A stretch of DNA of 49,629 bases from Spirogloea muscicola (Eukaryota; Streptophyta; Zygnematophyceae; Spirogloeales; Spirogloeaceae): positions 442,149 to 491,777 of the forward strand of contig WELB01000018.1 of NCBI GenBank assembly GCA_009602725.1, read 5' to 3'. The translations under genes were made by a program, and so were the position numbers. Within the stretch, counting starts at the first letter, position 1. Each line of letters begins with the position of its first letter. The notes beneath the pieces are model-generated. The model was not told the DNA's origin, made no database searches, and was given only the letters and a program-made list of their open reading frames with translations. This document shows, piece after piece, positions 10,150 through 21,965 of this stretch.

Positions 10150-11760
10150 TCCATTCTACCTTACCCACCCAGAAGGAAGCGGTGGCCGGGCAGGGCCAGC
10201 CCATCGATTCTTTAAGATTCACCGGGAAGATAGCCCAACACGAGAATTACCAATTACTCAGTACAACAGTTGGCGACTCGGCTTCTAATGAGAGCCGGTT
10301 ATTATCACATTGATAACAATTGCAAGACCGCTGTGAGGCACAAATTGCTACCTCCCACACCTCTGGGTTCGCCATCCACAAGCACCGCTTTCAGGAACAT
10401 TCCTTGCCAGTGTTGCCCCGTTCGGTTGACACAGTAGACTGGTGCTATCAACACAAACACATGTGTGCCTTCCCATGATAGTCCTTGGACAGGAAATTGC
10501 TCTTGATATGTTCTCTGCCAGGCAGGGTGGAGTGCTCTCCTTGTTGAAGGGCCGAGGTGCTTCCCTGTAGACCTCCAGTAAAGAGCTCAACTTCAGTCTT
10601 CCAAAACACATACATGGTTGAGAGGACCATTCCCTACTGTAGAGGAGCATTCCCTACTGTAGAGTGCAGCCCCCGACTCGTCGAGCTTTGATCTGCTCAG
10701 TCTTTGAGTGCCACTCAATGGGGTTGCTTTCTGTCTTATACCTTTTTGGAATATGCTGCAAGACTTATCTGTGCGCTTCTGATGTATGCCCGCCTTTGTT
10801 CCTCATTCAAGTGGAAGCCCATTCATGGCAGCTCCTCTACTGAACTATATTAGTTTGTGGTAACCTTCAGCCATGACCCGCTAACAAACATTGACCACAG
10901 CAGCGTGTGCTGCTGACCACAGCAGCATGTGACAATCAGCTTCAAGGTGTAAAGAGTACCTCCACATGAGCTTGTGTGCCACTAAGTTGCATCTATGACT
11001 TCGAAACTCAGAAAACTCACGCTCGCTATGCGGCCAACGTATCAGACAGTATACTTTCCACTCGTTCGTGCTGATGGCTTGCCATTGTCTAGGCTTAAAA
11101 GTAAGCTTTTAGATAGTCAGCGGATTCTGAAATCCTTTCTCCTAACCACAGGTAAAGACATCAAAGGGAGTCCCTCATCGCCAATCATAAAATTGGAGGA
11201 TTTCTGTCGTACCTCCAGTATCTCCGATGCTTCAAACCACGCATCTAATAGGCAAATGCAGGTGTGCGCAGAGATGACTATGGAGGCGATGCAGGATATC
11301 TGTTAGCTCTGCTTGAGGTGTATTCTTAAGGGGAACACAGTGATGGAGCTTGACAACATGCATCCTCGATTGTGAGACGCTCTGCATGCAGTTGAACAAC
11401 AGACCCTTGGACCTAAAGCTGATTACTTATCAGCGCAACTTGGAGTATAGAACACAAATGTGATAGCTCTGCATGCTGATGGCGATTCTCAGTGGTGAGC
11501 CCCTGGTTGGCCCCCTTCTCCCACAACTTTGAGCTGCAGCATGACAAGCAACCTTTCAAAAAGCAGTGCAGCCCAGCATTGTTGGTGCCTTAAGTAACGG
11601 TTGGGTTACCTTGAGTAAGGAATAACGTGCAATAACTCCTGTACAGGATCGCACTTTGCTGCCTAATCCACTAAGGCTTCTCTTGCTCTAAAAATTATAT
11701 ATCCAAGCTTTCTCACGGGCAAAAGTCCTATCCTATTGCAAATCCCCTCCTCTAACAACG
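10150..11760. other. Spacer without a recognisable gene
   Basis: Lower-GC spacer. The longest frame (10995-11306) resembles nothing known and has no codon bias. A 15-19 base unit is duplicated at 10630-10665 (ATTCCCTACTGTAGAG), and GACCACAGCAGC is duplicated at about 10896-10925. The left part may hold the unidentified last exon of the COX5b gene. Confidence 0.4.
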
Positions 11761-13007
11761 TTAGATCAACAAATCGACTGTGAAGGCAATGTATAATTGA
11801 AGTAAGCGAATAAGTGAATTGCGAATCCGCACCTCAAAGATCTGAGTGCACACAGGGCATTCGTGGCGGACTCCTTTTTTTAAATGAAACCATATTACAT
11901 CGTGTTCATCATCTGCTGAAGGAGCGCGCAAAGAGAGTGGATTCATCAAGCATTGCAATGCACGCTGTCAAATAGAATGTGCACATGCACATAGTAGTGT
12001 GCTCGGTTTTCTTGAGGTGGACTTGATACATGGCCATAATGTCGAAGGCTTTGCTTTTCGTAGCTTGGGGAAGCAGGAGCTAGCACCATATAAGTCGCGG
12101 AGCTCTTCTATTGTGGACCATTCTCATGCATGCTTTGTAGGAGTTCAGCATACGACAGGTGCACACATACCAGCAAGGCCACCCGAGCAGCCCACTATTC
12201 GCTCATCATATTGAGATTCAACATGGGCAGGAGCATCCTGTGATGAACATGGTGGATCCATTTTCAGTCCAACAAGCAGTCTTGACAATGCATCACTATA
12301 GATAATATAGAGAGGGCATACTGCAGTTGCTCATGACCACATTCGTGGTTACTTGACAGACAAGTGCCGTTCAAGTAAAGGCAAAGCAGAGAGCTTGAGG
12401 GACACCTCTGTGCCAAAGGGCCCCCTGGGTGGGGCTGTTTCGAAGCGCGAGGTGCCCTGGGCCGCAAGCAGAACACACATTGTCACATGATTACTTCAAA
12501 AATACTGTAAGAGTGAGGCCTTTGAAACAGTGCGAACATTGTAAGAAGCTGTGATCAGCTTGTGCATCATTGACTCCTTAGTTGGGCCATCGGCTTGTCA
12601 GTGGGCTGAATACCTCTAGTTCGGCCTCCAGCTCTTCCCTCTCGAGCCCGGTGGCGTGCTCAAACTTCTCCGTCAGCTCCGTGCCTGCACAGCGCTGTGC
12701 TGCCGGCCAGGTCAGATCGAAGCGATTGCAAAGAGCTGCAGGCTTGCTGAGACGACGATGAGCATCCCGAGCCGCTCGAGCTCCGCCGCAGCTCGGCTAA
12801 CGACATTAGGTGAAGCCGGAGGAGGCTGACTCTGCGCGCTGGCAGAAGCAGTGGCGAGGCCTCGCGGCGCGTGCCGCCAGGCGGGGGACAGCGGGCCCCC
12901 GGCGGCGTGATCGCCGCCGCCACCTCCTCTGCGCTTGCCGCCGACGGCGGCCGCTGCCGGGGCGCTCGGCCGATCCTGACGCCCGCGGCGCGCATCATGG
13001 CGATGGC
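11761..13007 (-). CDS. COX5B: Cytochrome c oxidase subunit 5b, mitochondrial
   Basis: Zinc-binding nuclear-coded subunit of respiratory complex IV. Four internal exons join in phase: 12684-12614 (TELTEKFEHATGLEREELEA), 12456-12406 (RFETAPPRGPFGTE), 12237-12171 (DAPAHVESQYDERIVGCSGG) and 11915 onward (DDEHDVIWFHLKKG, then RHECPVCTQIFE). The CSGG and CPVC cysteines fit the zinc site of plant COX5b. The first exon, with a basic Arg/Ala-rich presequence, probably lies between 12740 and 13007 but its exact join is unresolved. At the 3' end a GT follows CTQIFE at 11832. Reading on gives 25 residues unlike the family, so a last exon is probably missed. The limits given are therefore approximate. Confidence 0.85.
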
Positions 13008-13079
13008 GGCGGCGGGGCGCTGGGCCGCCGACCGGCCTGATTGAGCTTCAGGGAGACCGGGCGGCAAAGAGGGGCTCTT

Positions 13080-13800
13080 CCAGGAGACGGCGATGGCTGT
13101 GATTGGCCAGCCCAGAGGGGAAAATAAACGAAGGCGCCTCTGTCAGTCAGCTTGTCGGTTTCGTATGTGCTCCCCGTTGCTTACTAACGTCACACTGTAC
13201 CTTAGCCACCTTACCACAGGCTTCGTTTCAAGTAGCCCCACTATTCAGCACTTCTTTTCGGCTTGCGCGGCGTGCTGTGTCCCGCAGGCGCGGCGAGCCG
13301 GCTGACTTCAATGCAGCTGGCTCGTGGGCTCAGGTATACAGGAAGAGATTGTCAGTGTCCCTCCAGCGGTCCATGGCCCATGCTCTACATCTGCGTGCTG
13401 GCCGTGCTCTCGCTGCGGCCTCTGGCTTTCGGCAGGGGGATAGTTTTCCGGCAGCTAGTCTGTCGGATCTGCGGCTCCTCACTCGTACCTACTGAGTGAT
13501 TCATCCTCCCCCTGTGCTGACATGACATCTTCAGGCCCCTCTGTAGCTGCTAAACGCTTGTCGGCCCCTCCGAGCCCTTGTCAATTCTTTTTGGGCTGGC
13601 TTATCACAGCCCTTGCCCCCATTTGGAGTGCCACTTCTTCTTATCCTTTTGGCCTGAACAATGCTCTGGATTTGGCCACCCTTTTGATTTATGCGTACCG
13701 CGCGCATCTCTTCTTTATCTCTCTCTGAACAATGTATTGGCTTGAATTGGCCTCCCTTTCAATTCATGCGCCCCGCGCGCCTTCTCTCTCTCTCACTGCG
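13080..13800. repeat. Composite dispersed repeats (R1, R3, R2)
   Basis: In order: an R1 core at about 13090-13115 (GGCTGTGATTGGCCAGCCC); a TAACGTCACACTGTACCTTA block at 13187-13222; a diverged R3 copy at about 13340-13497 in the orientation opposite to the copies at 36862 and 49418; an inverted R1 at 13572-13645; and R2 at 13722-13796, preceded by a partial R2 near 13690. The R3 reading frame ends LRLLTRTY then stop, parallel to LLLTRGY then stop in the other copies. Confidence 0.7.
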
Positions 13801-13936
13801 TGGTGAGCGCCTTTCGCTCTCGCCGTCTCGTCCCCATCCAGCCGGGCCGTTGGACTGGCCCCATCAGTGGTGGCTCTGACGGCCTCGCGCACGGGGCGAC
13901 GAGTAGCCGGCCGCTTCGCCGCCGGGCCCAGCCCAC

Positions 13937-16900
13937 TTGGCGCGCCGCCGTCGTCTCGGGGAGACTGCCCCAGTGGGAGACTCCACCGTCTCGCCCTCGC
14001 TCCCGCCTGGCTCCGCTACCCCTGCGCCCAGGCCGAGATCCTTAAACCCAGAGTCTTGCCCACACGCCACCACGCCCGCAGCAGCCGCCGCCGCCGCCAC
14101 AGGCCGACGCCAATGGCGCTGTGTCGCCGAGCTCCAGCGAGCAGATAGACGGGATCTCGCAGGTCCGACTTGCGCCAGCCGCAACCCCCACGGCAAAGGC
14201 TCAACCGGGAGAGCAGCGGCAATGCCTGCTCCCCCGGGCCTCTGTGCGCAGTGCGGGGGCCTGTGGCGCGGCGGCCCTGCCATGGCGGCCGTGCGCCTCC
14301 GCGTAAGACAGCCTCCTATCCCGGCGTCCGAGCTCGCCGCGGCCTCCGCGGGAACGGCAAGCGCACGGGCTCTCCCCACAGCTTCGCGCGAGGCACCGAC
14401 AGGCCGGCAGCAGAGAGCCGCGCGGCGGGACCGCCCAGGTGGCGCCGCGACGACGGGGGACACCATCGATCTCCGGCTGCTCGACCTGGGCGGCAGCCGC
14501 CGCCACACTCCAGCGGACGCGCCGCCAGTGGCAGCCGAAGATGACCACAGTGGGCCAGCGAGAGGGGGGAGGCGGGATGCGGCCGACGGTGGACTTGACG
14601 ACGGGCTGCCGGTGGAGGACAGAGACGGCATGCCTTGCAGCGCCGTTGAGCTCGAAGATGAGTCAGTGATGGCCGACGGCCGAACGAACTCAGGGATGGG
14701 CGAACGGCCGATAGAGGCTTCTGCTTTGCTGCCACATGCTGGAGGCCGTGAGGGCGTCGACAATGGCGGCCAGCAGCGCCAGAAGAGCAAGGAAGCGCTA
14801 CCGGCAGCGGCGCTGCCCCCAGAGCTGGACGGAGTTGGTGAAGACGGGCATGCCATAGACGGAGCTGCAGTGTCACTCCTGGTCGGCCATCGAGGCCAGC
14901 CAAACGCACGCAGGGCCGTGGGTGGTGAGCCACTTGGCAGGGAAGCATCTGCTGTGCCAGCAGCAGTGCACGAAAGCCATGGTGGAGAGCCAAAGCTTGA
15001 CTGGAGCGGGCGGCTGCGGACCAAGCGGGCGGCACGTGAGCTTGCGCTGTACGTGCTGCTGCTTATATATTGACATTGCAGTGTCATCTCTTAGATCAAA
15101 AGTAAATAGTACTGATGAAATGACCTATGTTGCTTCATCTCTCTGAGTCATCGTCACAGAATGTCTTGCCCACCAGGTCCGCTCTCCCTTGTGCTTGGCC
15201 ATGCCCAGGTCTATGGTGGTTTCCGCCGCCAATTCAGACAGGGATCCCCTGCAAGTCTTAAATGCGAGGCTGGCAGCTGACAGAGGTACACACGACCCTG
15301 CGGCGCACTGTAGTCGTAACCATTTTGCTCAGGGCTTCAGACTTGGACTCGAGTGTCAAGGTCCACGATTAGAGCTTGTTCTGGGATGGTCAGGACGGCC
15401 GGCCTTGCGGCCTCTGGCTGCGTCTGTGGCGTTCGTTCGTTACATCCCAGGGAGAGGGACACGGGAGAGCGACCGCGGGGCGGCTGCCCGCTGCCGTCCT
15501 GGCGTCGGGCTGCCGTTGCGCTGCTCTCCCACCGGCCTCTCGTTGCCAAGCGGCATCTTGCGTGGTTGCCGCATGGCTCCATTGGGGCCGCACATTCATC
15601 TCCCTGCCTGAGCGCAGTCGTGACTGCTGTGCTCCATGACTAGGGAGAATCTCGATATGAAGTAGTGCCACTCCAATCCGACTTGCAGCTGTGCTTGTCT
15701 CGGCGCTTGTCCTCCTTCCTCCTCACTGTGCACCCTTAGCCTGACTTGCATTTGCATCCCTGGGCCGGGGAATGCCAAGCTCCTGCCTCAATTGGTTGAT
15801 GAGGGGAGTGACCCGTTCAGAAGGGTGTCGGTTGTGTTGCAGCCCAAATGTAACACAGACTTAGGGGAGCACTTATACTTACGTGCCTCTCTCCTCTGGT
15901 TTTGCCCAGGCACTCTCGACCGGAGAGCATGCAGGGATCTCGTGGTGCAACCTGTTGTCGTCAAGACGGGGAGCACAAGCTCCAAGCACAAGTTGCATAC
16001 TGATGGACATCTCATGCAGACTCCTGCAGGTATGATGTAGCTTGACAATCTCTGTGTCCACTCTATTGTGCCCTCTCTGAGTCTTTGTTGGACCTAGCAG
16101 CATTCCTGATGTTGCTCGACATCGTCCAGGATGGTCCATGGAGCTAGCGGAGCTGGCTGTGCCCCTCACTGCAGTCTTCAACGACTTCGTGCTGAGGTAC
16201 TCTGCCAGACCTGCATTCACACAGTGGACGCTGGTCTCCCTATCTGCGGCTACTCAGGTCGATACTCCTCACTGATGCTTGTGTTTGCCACTCAGCTTCT
16301 GCGGCTCACTTGTGGAGGCAGCGGCAGTCAAATGGTCAGCACATGCCAGCATCATCAACCAGCTTGTGCCGCACCGATGGAAGGTATGTCTCAATGGCTG
16401 CCCACCTTGCAATCTTCTGCTCTAGTAGCTACAAGGCCGTCCAAGTCGAAGATGAAGCCTCTATAGTCTTCTGGTGATGATATGCACGTCATTGTGCCCC
16501 GGCAGGGGGCAGAGGTGGACGCACTGCTGCCAAGGTGCATCCTCCACCTAGCCCTGGCCGAGCTGGAGGGTCTCCCGACTCCTTATCGGGTGGTCATGAG
16601 CGAGGTATGCAGTTGGTGCTTAAGGACCCCAATGTCTCTCCCATTTACTTACCAAGTCAGTCATGTGCCTCTGCCTCTTGAGGCTGTTGAGTAGCATGAC
16701 AGCAATGTGCCTCTTGCTGCAATCAAATGTACAGGCCGTGGAGCTGTCAAAGCTGTACTGCGATCCGGCTGCTGCGAGGGTGGTCAATGGCTGCTTGGGC
16801 CGGTACATCCGGGTACGCGGAGAGCCTTGGCAGCGAGCTACGTCGGAGCAAAGAGCGGAAGTGGAGACATCTGGTGAAGATATCGACAAGGAGAGCGACA

Positions 16901-17025
16901 ACATGCCCCAGAAAGGCAATGGCGGCATGGAGTCGCTGGAGTGGCTTCTCCCAGCGGCGTTAGGGGCCGAGACCGATGTTCCATCGCCTGCTGCCACCTT
17001 CGGCAGCTGGTGGGAGGAGTACTAG
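13937..17025 (+). CDS. NusB-domain (transcription antitermination-like) protein, probably plastid
   Basis: NusB proteins bind RNA and act with the transcription machinery; plant versions are predicted to be plastid. The core is read from exon 1, which ends at 15048 (SGRLRTKRAARELAL), 15209-15285 (SMVVSAANSDRDPLQVLNAR), an exon near 15909-16029, 16130-16257 (SMELAELAVPLTAVFNDFVL), an exon ending 16383 (AAAVKWSAHASIINQLVPHR), 16506-16604 (AEVDALLPRCILHLALAELE) and 16735-17025 (AVELSKLYCDPAAARVVNGC). The last two give the family's EAVELAK...NGxL pattern. A tail of about 70 acidic residues follows. Joins between 15285 and 15909 are uncertain. Exon 1 is open from 13937, but the true start may be nearer the ATG at 14670. 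Its long N-terminal part has weak codon bias and does not resemble a known domain. Confidence 0.75.
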
Positions 17026-18180
17026 GCGGGCAAGATGCCCGACAGTCACGGCTCTCGATTCCACCTCCGTGTCACAGTCACCCTGCGAAGCAAACTAGCC
17101 TTGATTGAGTGCATGATTCCGAGCGCCTGGCTCACAGCAGCGCCCATGGACGGCTTCAGCAGCGCGGCGACGTGAAAGGCTGCGCTCAAGCGCCGCAGTT
17201 GCCGCGGGTGGGGGGAGGCAGCCCCTTGTTCACAGCCATCGCTTCCTTTGGCGCTGCATGGCCTCTCAAGCTGACCACCGGCTCCGCGAGCAGGGTGCAG
17301 CACTGCCTGGAGGCTCCGTGCCTCTGGGTCTTGTATCTTGCTACTGTAGGCGTTATCTCCATGTCCCGCCAGTGGTCCCAAATTGCTAGCCTTGCACCCC
17401 CGTGCTGGTCGCGCGCTGATGCAGCCTGTCTTGAACAGCGGGGTTCCTCTCCGCTCTGCAGCTCATCTGACTTCTTTCTGCTGACACGGGGTTATAGAGA
17501 GGGCCCAGTTGCCTAGCTGCGGCTCTGCGCAGTACACGTGACAGCAGAGACAGCACTTGCAATGAAAGGCGATGGCTGTGAGAGGCCAGCCAAACAGGAA
17601 TGGACAAGGTCCGAGAAGGCGGGCAGCGAGACTAATCTTCTGCGATTTGTGTGAATGAACGCTCGATGGTTTCTGGTCCACAGATGCATAAATGCTCGGA
17701 GTAACTAGGAGGCTGTATGGTGTCATTGCGTGCCAAAGTTCGTTACTTATGCACTAGGCTGGCTTCACAGCTGCCACTTGTATGAGCAGCCCCTTGTTCT
17801 GTCTGTGGCAGTGCTTCCCCACCCTGACCTCGTCCACACTCGGGGCTAGCCTCGTCTCACACTACTGGAAGAGGCAATCGTCTTTCACAGCCCTCGCTCT
17901 ATCGCCCGCTGTTCTTCCCCCGTGGCTTCTGCCTGAACTGTGCATTGGGCTTGCTCTTGGCCATCCCGCTCGTCTCATGCGCGCCGCGCCCGCTCACTTC
18001 CCCAACACTGATGACCCCTGCGTCACGCCACCAAATCTTAAACCCTCAAAACACTTACCCGCTGTGGCTGCGCAGGAAGACTCTTCGCAGGGAAAGACTC
18101 TTCCAGCCTGCTCTCCCTGGTAGTCTCTCTCTGCCTGGTAATCCCGATTTAATTCTTCTACATTTCTCCTGCAAACTAGG
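17026..18180. repeat. Repeat-rich spacer with R3, R1 and R2 copies
   Basis: A diverged R3 copy lies at about 17398-17505 (CAGCTCATCTGACTTC and CTGCTGACACGGGG are shared with other copies). R1 lies at 17566-17616 (GGCTGTGAGAGGCCAGCC, then GAATGGACAAGGTCCGAG). R1-like fragments lie near 17228 and 17884, and R2 at 17928-17992. No gene is supported. Confidence 0.65.
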
Positions 18181-18194
18181 CCTGCTTGCGTCCA

Positions 18195-18230
<36 letters not shown>

Positions 18231-18291
18231 CGCCTCGGAGCCTGGCTTGCCGATCACCCGCGCGCGGCGCAGCGGCGGGCCTCGCACCGGG

Positions 18292-18292
18292 N
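18292..18292. other. Single N, probable collapsed gap
   Basis: An isolated ambiguous base inside the GC-rich transit-peptide region of the aminotransferase. The start codon of that gene cannot be fixed because of it. Confidence 0.5.
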
Positions 18293-21004
18293 CACGCCGC
18301 CTAAGGGCGCGCGCTGCGCCCGGCCCGCTTCGAGGCTCGTCGCCCTCCTCCGCCGGAAGCCATCGGAGCCCTGCAGAGGTGAATGCCGCCTCCGAGACGA
18401 AGGCCGCCGCCGTTCGCTGTGGGCCGCCCTGCCGTTTAGTAAATCTGGTTGTAGCCGTCGCCACCGCTGTCGCTCGTACCTCTGCTGCTGCTGCCTGTGG
18501 TCATCCAGCGGGAGCCCCAAAACTGCCAAGGGTTGCGCGCTTGTCAGGTCCATGAGGCTCCCCGGAGACGGCCAGTGGCCGCCGTCGAGGCCGCCGTGGC
18601 GGCTCCTCAGAGGTACGCCGCTTTTCGTCGCGTTTTTGGCAAGCATTCTACTGATTTGCTTTGATGTTAGTCACTTAGTGTACTTTACTTCTGAGTGGTA
18701 GCTTCAGGCCGTCATCTGCTGGTATCGCTACTGCAGCGATGAGGCGGACAGCGTGACGCCGCTGGCGAGCATCGACTGGGATCACATTGAGTTTGGTCTG
18801 ATCGCCACGGACGCCATGTTCTCGATGACGTGCGAGCGCGGCGGCGAGTGGCAGCCCGGCCGGCTACTGCCCTTTGGCAACCTGGAGCTCAGCCCGTCCG
18901 CCGGCGTGCTCAATTATGGTCAGGTGTGGCAGCTGCTCGAGACTGGCGGCTCTTTTCTCCTCCTTACACCCTCTCAACTTCCTGCAGCTGCCGCTGGCCT
19001 TCTTCTGTCCAATGAGCCATAATAGTAGTGGCAATACAAGCAATCATCCTTTCTCTGTCTGGCTGCAGGGCGTCTTTGAGGGTCTCAAGGCGTACCGCAC
19101 GGCCGATGGGCGATTGCTCACTTTCCGGCCCGACCAGAACGCGGAGCGCATGATCGCAAGTGCCGACCGCATGAGCATGCCTGCCCCGTCCGTGGACGCC
19201 TTTGTGGAGGCTGTCAGGCAAACTATTCGTGCCAACGAGCGATGGGTAGGTCAGACTAGCCCTTAACGGGCGGCCATCTCTCTCAGCTGCTACGCTCAAC
19301 TGCTTGATCGTAGTGCTAGCTTGCGTTTCTGAGGAGGCTGGTGACAAGCAGACCAACCTGACTACTTAACCGATTGCCCGACCAACTGATGTCGCTGGGG
19401 AAGCGGTGCAGATACCGCCGCCGGGCAAGGGCTCACTGTATGTGCGGCCGCTGTTGATTGGGAGTGGTCCCATTTTGGGCCTCGGACCCGCGCCCGAGTA
19501 CACCTTCCTCGTGTACTGCTCCCCTGTAGGCAATTACTTTCGGGTGAGCCTCAGTCGTCAATGCCGTGGAGCTCAGCCCCTAGTGCTCTTCTCACTAGCC
19601 TCTTCCCCTAAGCACATTGGCTGGAAGTAGTGAGGCTGCTGCTCCTGTTGCTGTTGTGGATGTGTCATCGTTTCTTTGGGTGCTGAGGCAGTCTGTGTGT
19701 GGATGCCATCATAGGGTGGGAGCCTGACACCCATCGACCTCAAGGTGGAGGAGACATACCACCGGGCCGCGCCCGGCGGCACCGGCGCCGCCAAGACTAT
19801 CGGCAATTACGCTCCAGTTGAGTCGTTCTTAGCTTGAGCGTGGTGCTGTGACCCAAGTGGCAGCCCTCATCGAAGCAGAGCAAGTTTTGCATGAGGTCAG
19901 ACTGGACTGAGACAGTTGCTGGTCATTCTGCCAGGTCCTGAAGACCCAGCTGGAGGCCAAGGCCAAGGGCTTTTCAGATGTGGTCTACCTGGATGTCGTG
20001 GAGAATAGGTACATTGAGGAGGTCTCTTCTTGCAACATCTTCGTTGTGAAGGTACCACCAAGTCAGTCTGATCTATATGTGATGAGGATTACCACTTTAG
20101 TACTCGTAGAAAATTGTTAGGACCAGAGTCCATTGTAGGACTACCTTGAAAGCTTCCAAGTAGCTAGAGTGACCGTACATTACCCCGACAGTGTTAACCA
20201 CCGTGCACAAAGGGTGTGAGGGTTCAGGTTCTACAGTAGGACCAATGTGAGAGTCCTCAGTCATGCAGAGTGGCCTTACGTCACTGCCAGTGGCAAGCCT
20301 CAAGGATGGAAGAAGCTCCATAACACCAGTTTGACATCTGGCAGGACGGGGAGGTTGCCACGCCTGACCTAGTGAAAGGCACGATTCTGCCTGGCATCAC
20401 AAGGAAAAGCATTCTGGAGCTCGCCAGCAGCCGCGGCTACAAGGTGCACACTGGCAAGCTGGCCAGTGTTGACCTGCCACCAGCTGCATTCATAGGACCT
20501 TCCAATTCCCTGCTTGATTGAGAGTCATAAAGTGACACTACCTTTGGACATTCAGTAGTGCGCAGTACCCTGACTAAGTCATTTGGATTGTGAACATGCA
20601 ACAGGTTGCTGAGAAGCCGATAGCGGTTGACGAGCTGCTGGCGGCTGATGAGGTCTTTTGCACGGGCACTGCTGTGGTTGTATCCCCTGTTGGCAGCGTC
20701 AGCTTTAAAGACGATGTGTAAGTGACACAAGTCAAGGGCTCAAAAGCAATGCTCAGGTTTCGTCTTTGACTATGTAGCCTCCTTGTATATAAGCACATAA
20801 TGAGTATTTTACAAAGTGCAGATTAGAATATTACCTGCTCATAATGTGTGGCAGCTGCTGACTCGCTTGGAATACATGTTTCTTGGCAGTGTGCATTATG
20901 GTGGTGGAGGTGTTGGTCCTGTCTCCCAAGAGCTCTACACGGCGCTCACGGACTTGCAGCTTGGCAAGTCCCAGGACCATATGGGTTGGGTTGTGGAAGT
21001 GTAA
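18293..21004 (+). CDS. BCAT: Branched-chain amino acid aminotransferase, probably plastid
   Basis: A PLP enzyme (fold type IV) that makes Leu, Ile and Val from their keto acids. Exons: a Ser/Ala/Arg-rich transit-peptide exon ending 18378, then 18548-18612, 18737-18923, 19069-19245, 19412-19543, 19715-19816, 19935-20051, 20345-20443, 20605-20717 and 20890-21004 (TAA). All are GT-AG and in phase. Motifs are [55 protein letters not shown] (PLP lysine), [40 protein letters not shown] and a C-terminal [18 protein letters not shown]. The sequence follows plant plastid BCATs along its full length. The first two exons are inferred from composition and phase only. The gene is tail-to-tail with IGPS. 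Confidence 0.93.
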
Positions 21005-21965
21005 AAGTGGGTTGAACATGCTTGCAAGTATTCTGTGCAAAGCAGCGCTGCTTCCCTTGGTAGCATTGTCGCCGACTAGTCCTTCTTGTTATGGATGGGG
21101 TCAGTGGGGCCGCTTTCCCCTTAGATTCTTCTTGAGAGGCGCACCATCAAATATTCGGGCTGCAGTCAAAGGCTGCACATTTGGGCACAATTCCTCTGGC
21201 AGACATACTACAAGCGAGGGGCCTGCCGCTTTTGGGTCTCCACATACAGCTGTTAGCAGTGCACTGCTTACCGCTTCCAGTTCAGCAGTCCTAGCTAGAG
21301 GCTTGATTTTCATATACATCAGGCACACGCGTCTGCACGTTCTTCTTGCTGCCTTGCTGCTGTGGTTCATTGCAAGCCTATAGTGGAGACCCCTGCTGAG
21401 CCTGCACACTGCTTCATGCACTGGCTTGATGCACAAGCTTGTGATTCAGTAAATGTCCTTCTAACTGACATCAGGCAGCCTCTTTGCTTTGCTGGTCTTG
21501 CAACTTGCTGTGTCAGATTGTCAAGCGATTAAAATGTTGTTTCCGTCCAACGCTGGTTATAAAAATTTTCATTGCTTATCAGAAGAGTGCCGTCTGTTCT
21601 CTTAGATGCACATTGCAGACGGACCCCGCTATGTAAGCAGCCCGGAAGGCCTCTGCAAATTCTCTTAAACATCAGCGACTTTGCTGCCTTGCACTTGGAG
21701 CAAGTTCTAGCTTCAGCCAAGGCCACCCAAGGAGCCCTGCTACTCAAGGCTGCCAAAGACCTCTTCCTGCTTCTGCTGCAAACTGTCTGCCTCTGACTGG
21801 AACGATTGGCTAATTCATAAGGAAAGGAGCACATTCAAGTAATAAACTACAAATACAAGTAAAGGCAAACCCTCAACAGAGCTGGCTCTCTTGGCTGAAG
21901 AGAAGCCTCTGCAGGTGGCCGCCCCGCGTGCCGGCTTGAGGGCAATGCCTGTTGTCGCCTCATTT
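21005..21965. other. Convergent 3' spacer
   Basis: Lower-GC sequence between two convergent genes, BCAT (+) and IGPS (-). No frame resembles a protein. It probably holds both 3' untranslated regions. Confidence 0.5.

Noticed and set aside
10995-11306. 103-residue frame in the 10-11.7 kb spacer
   Set aside because: No family resemblance, no codon bias and no splice context.
14450-14990. Alternative genetic code or recoding, suggested by stops in a high-GC3 frame
   Set aside because: TAA, TAG and TGA are all used as normal terminators by clear genes in this window (BCAT, malic enzyme, IGPS). Decay or coincidence is simpler.
13864-15087. 407-residue minus-strand frame over the NusB first exon
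   Set aside because: Ser/Pro/Ala low-complexity translation typical of a shadow frame in GC-rich DNA. The plus strand joins a recognisable NusB core in phase.
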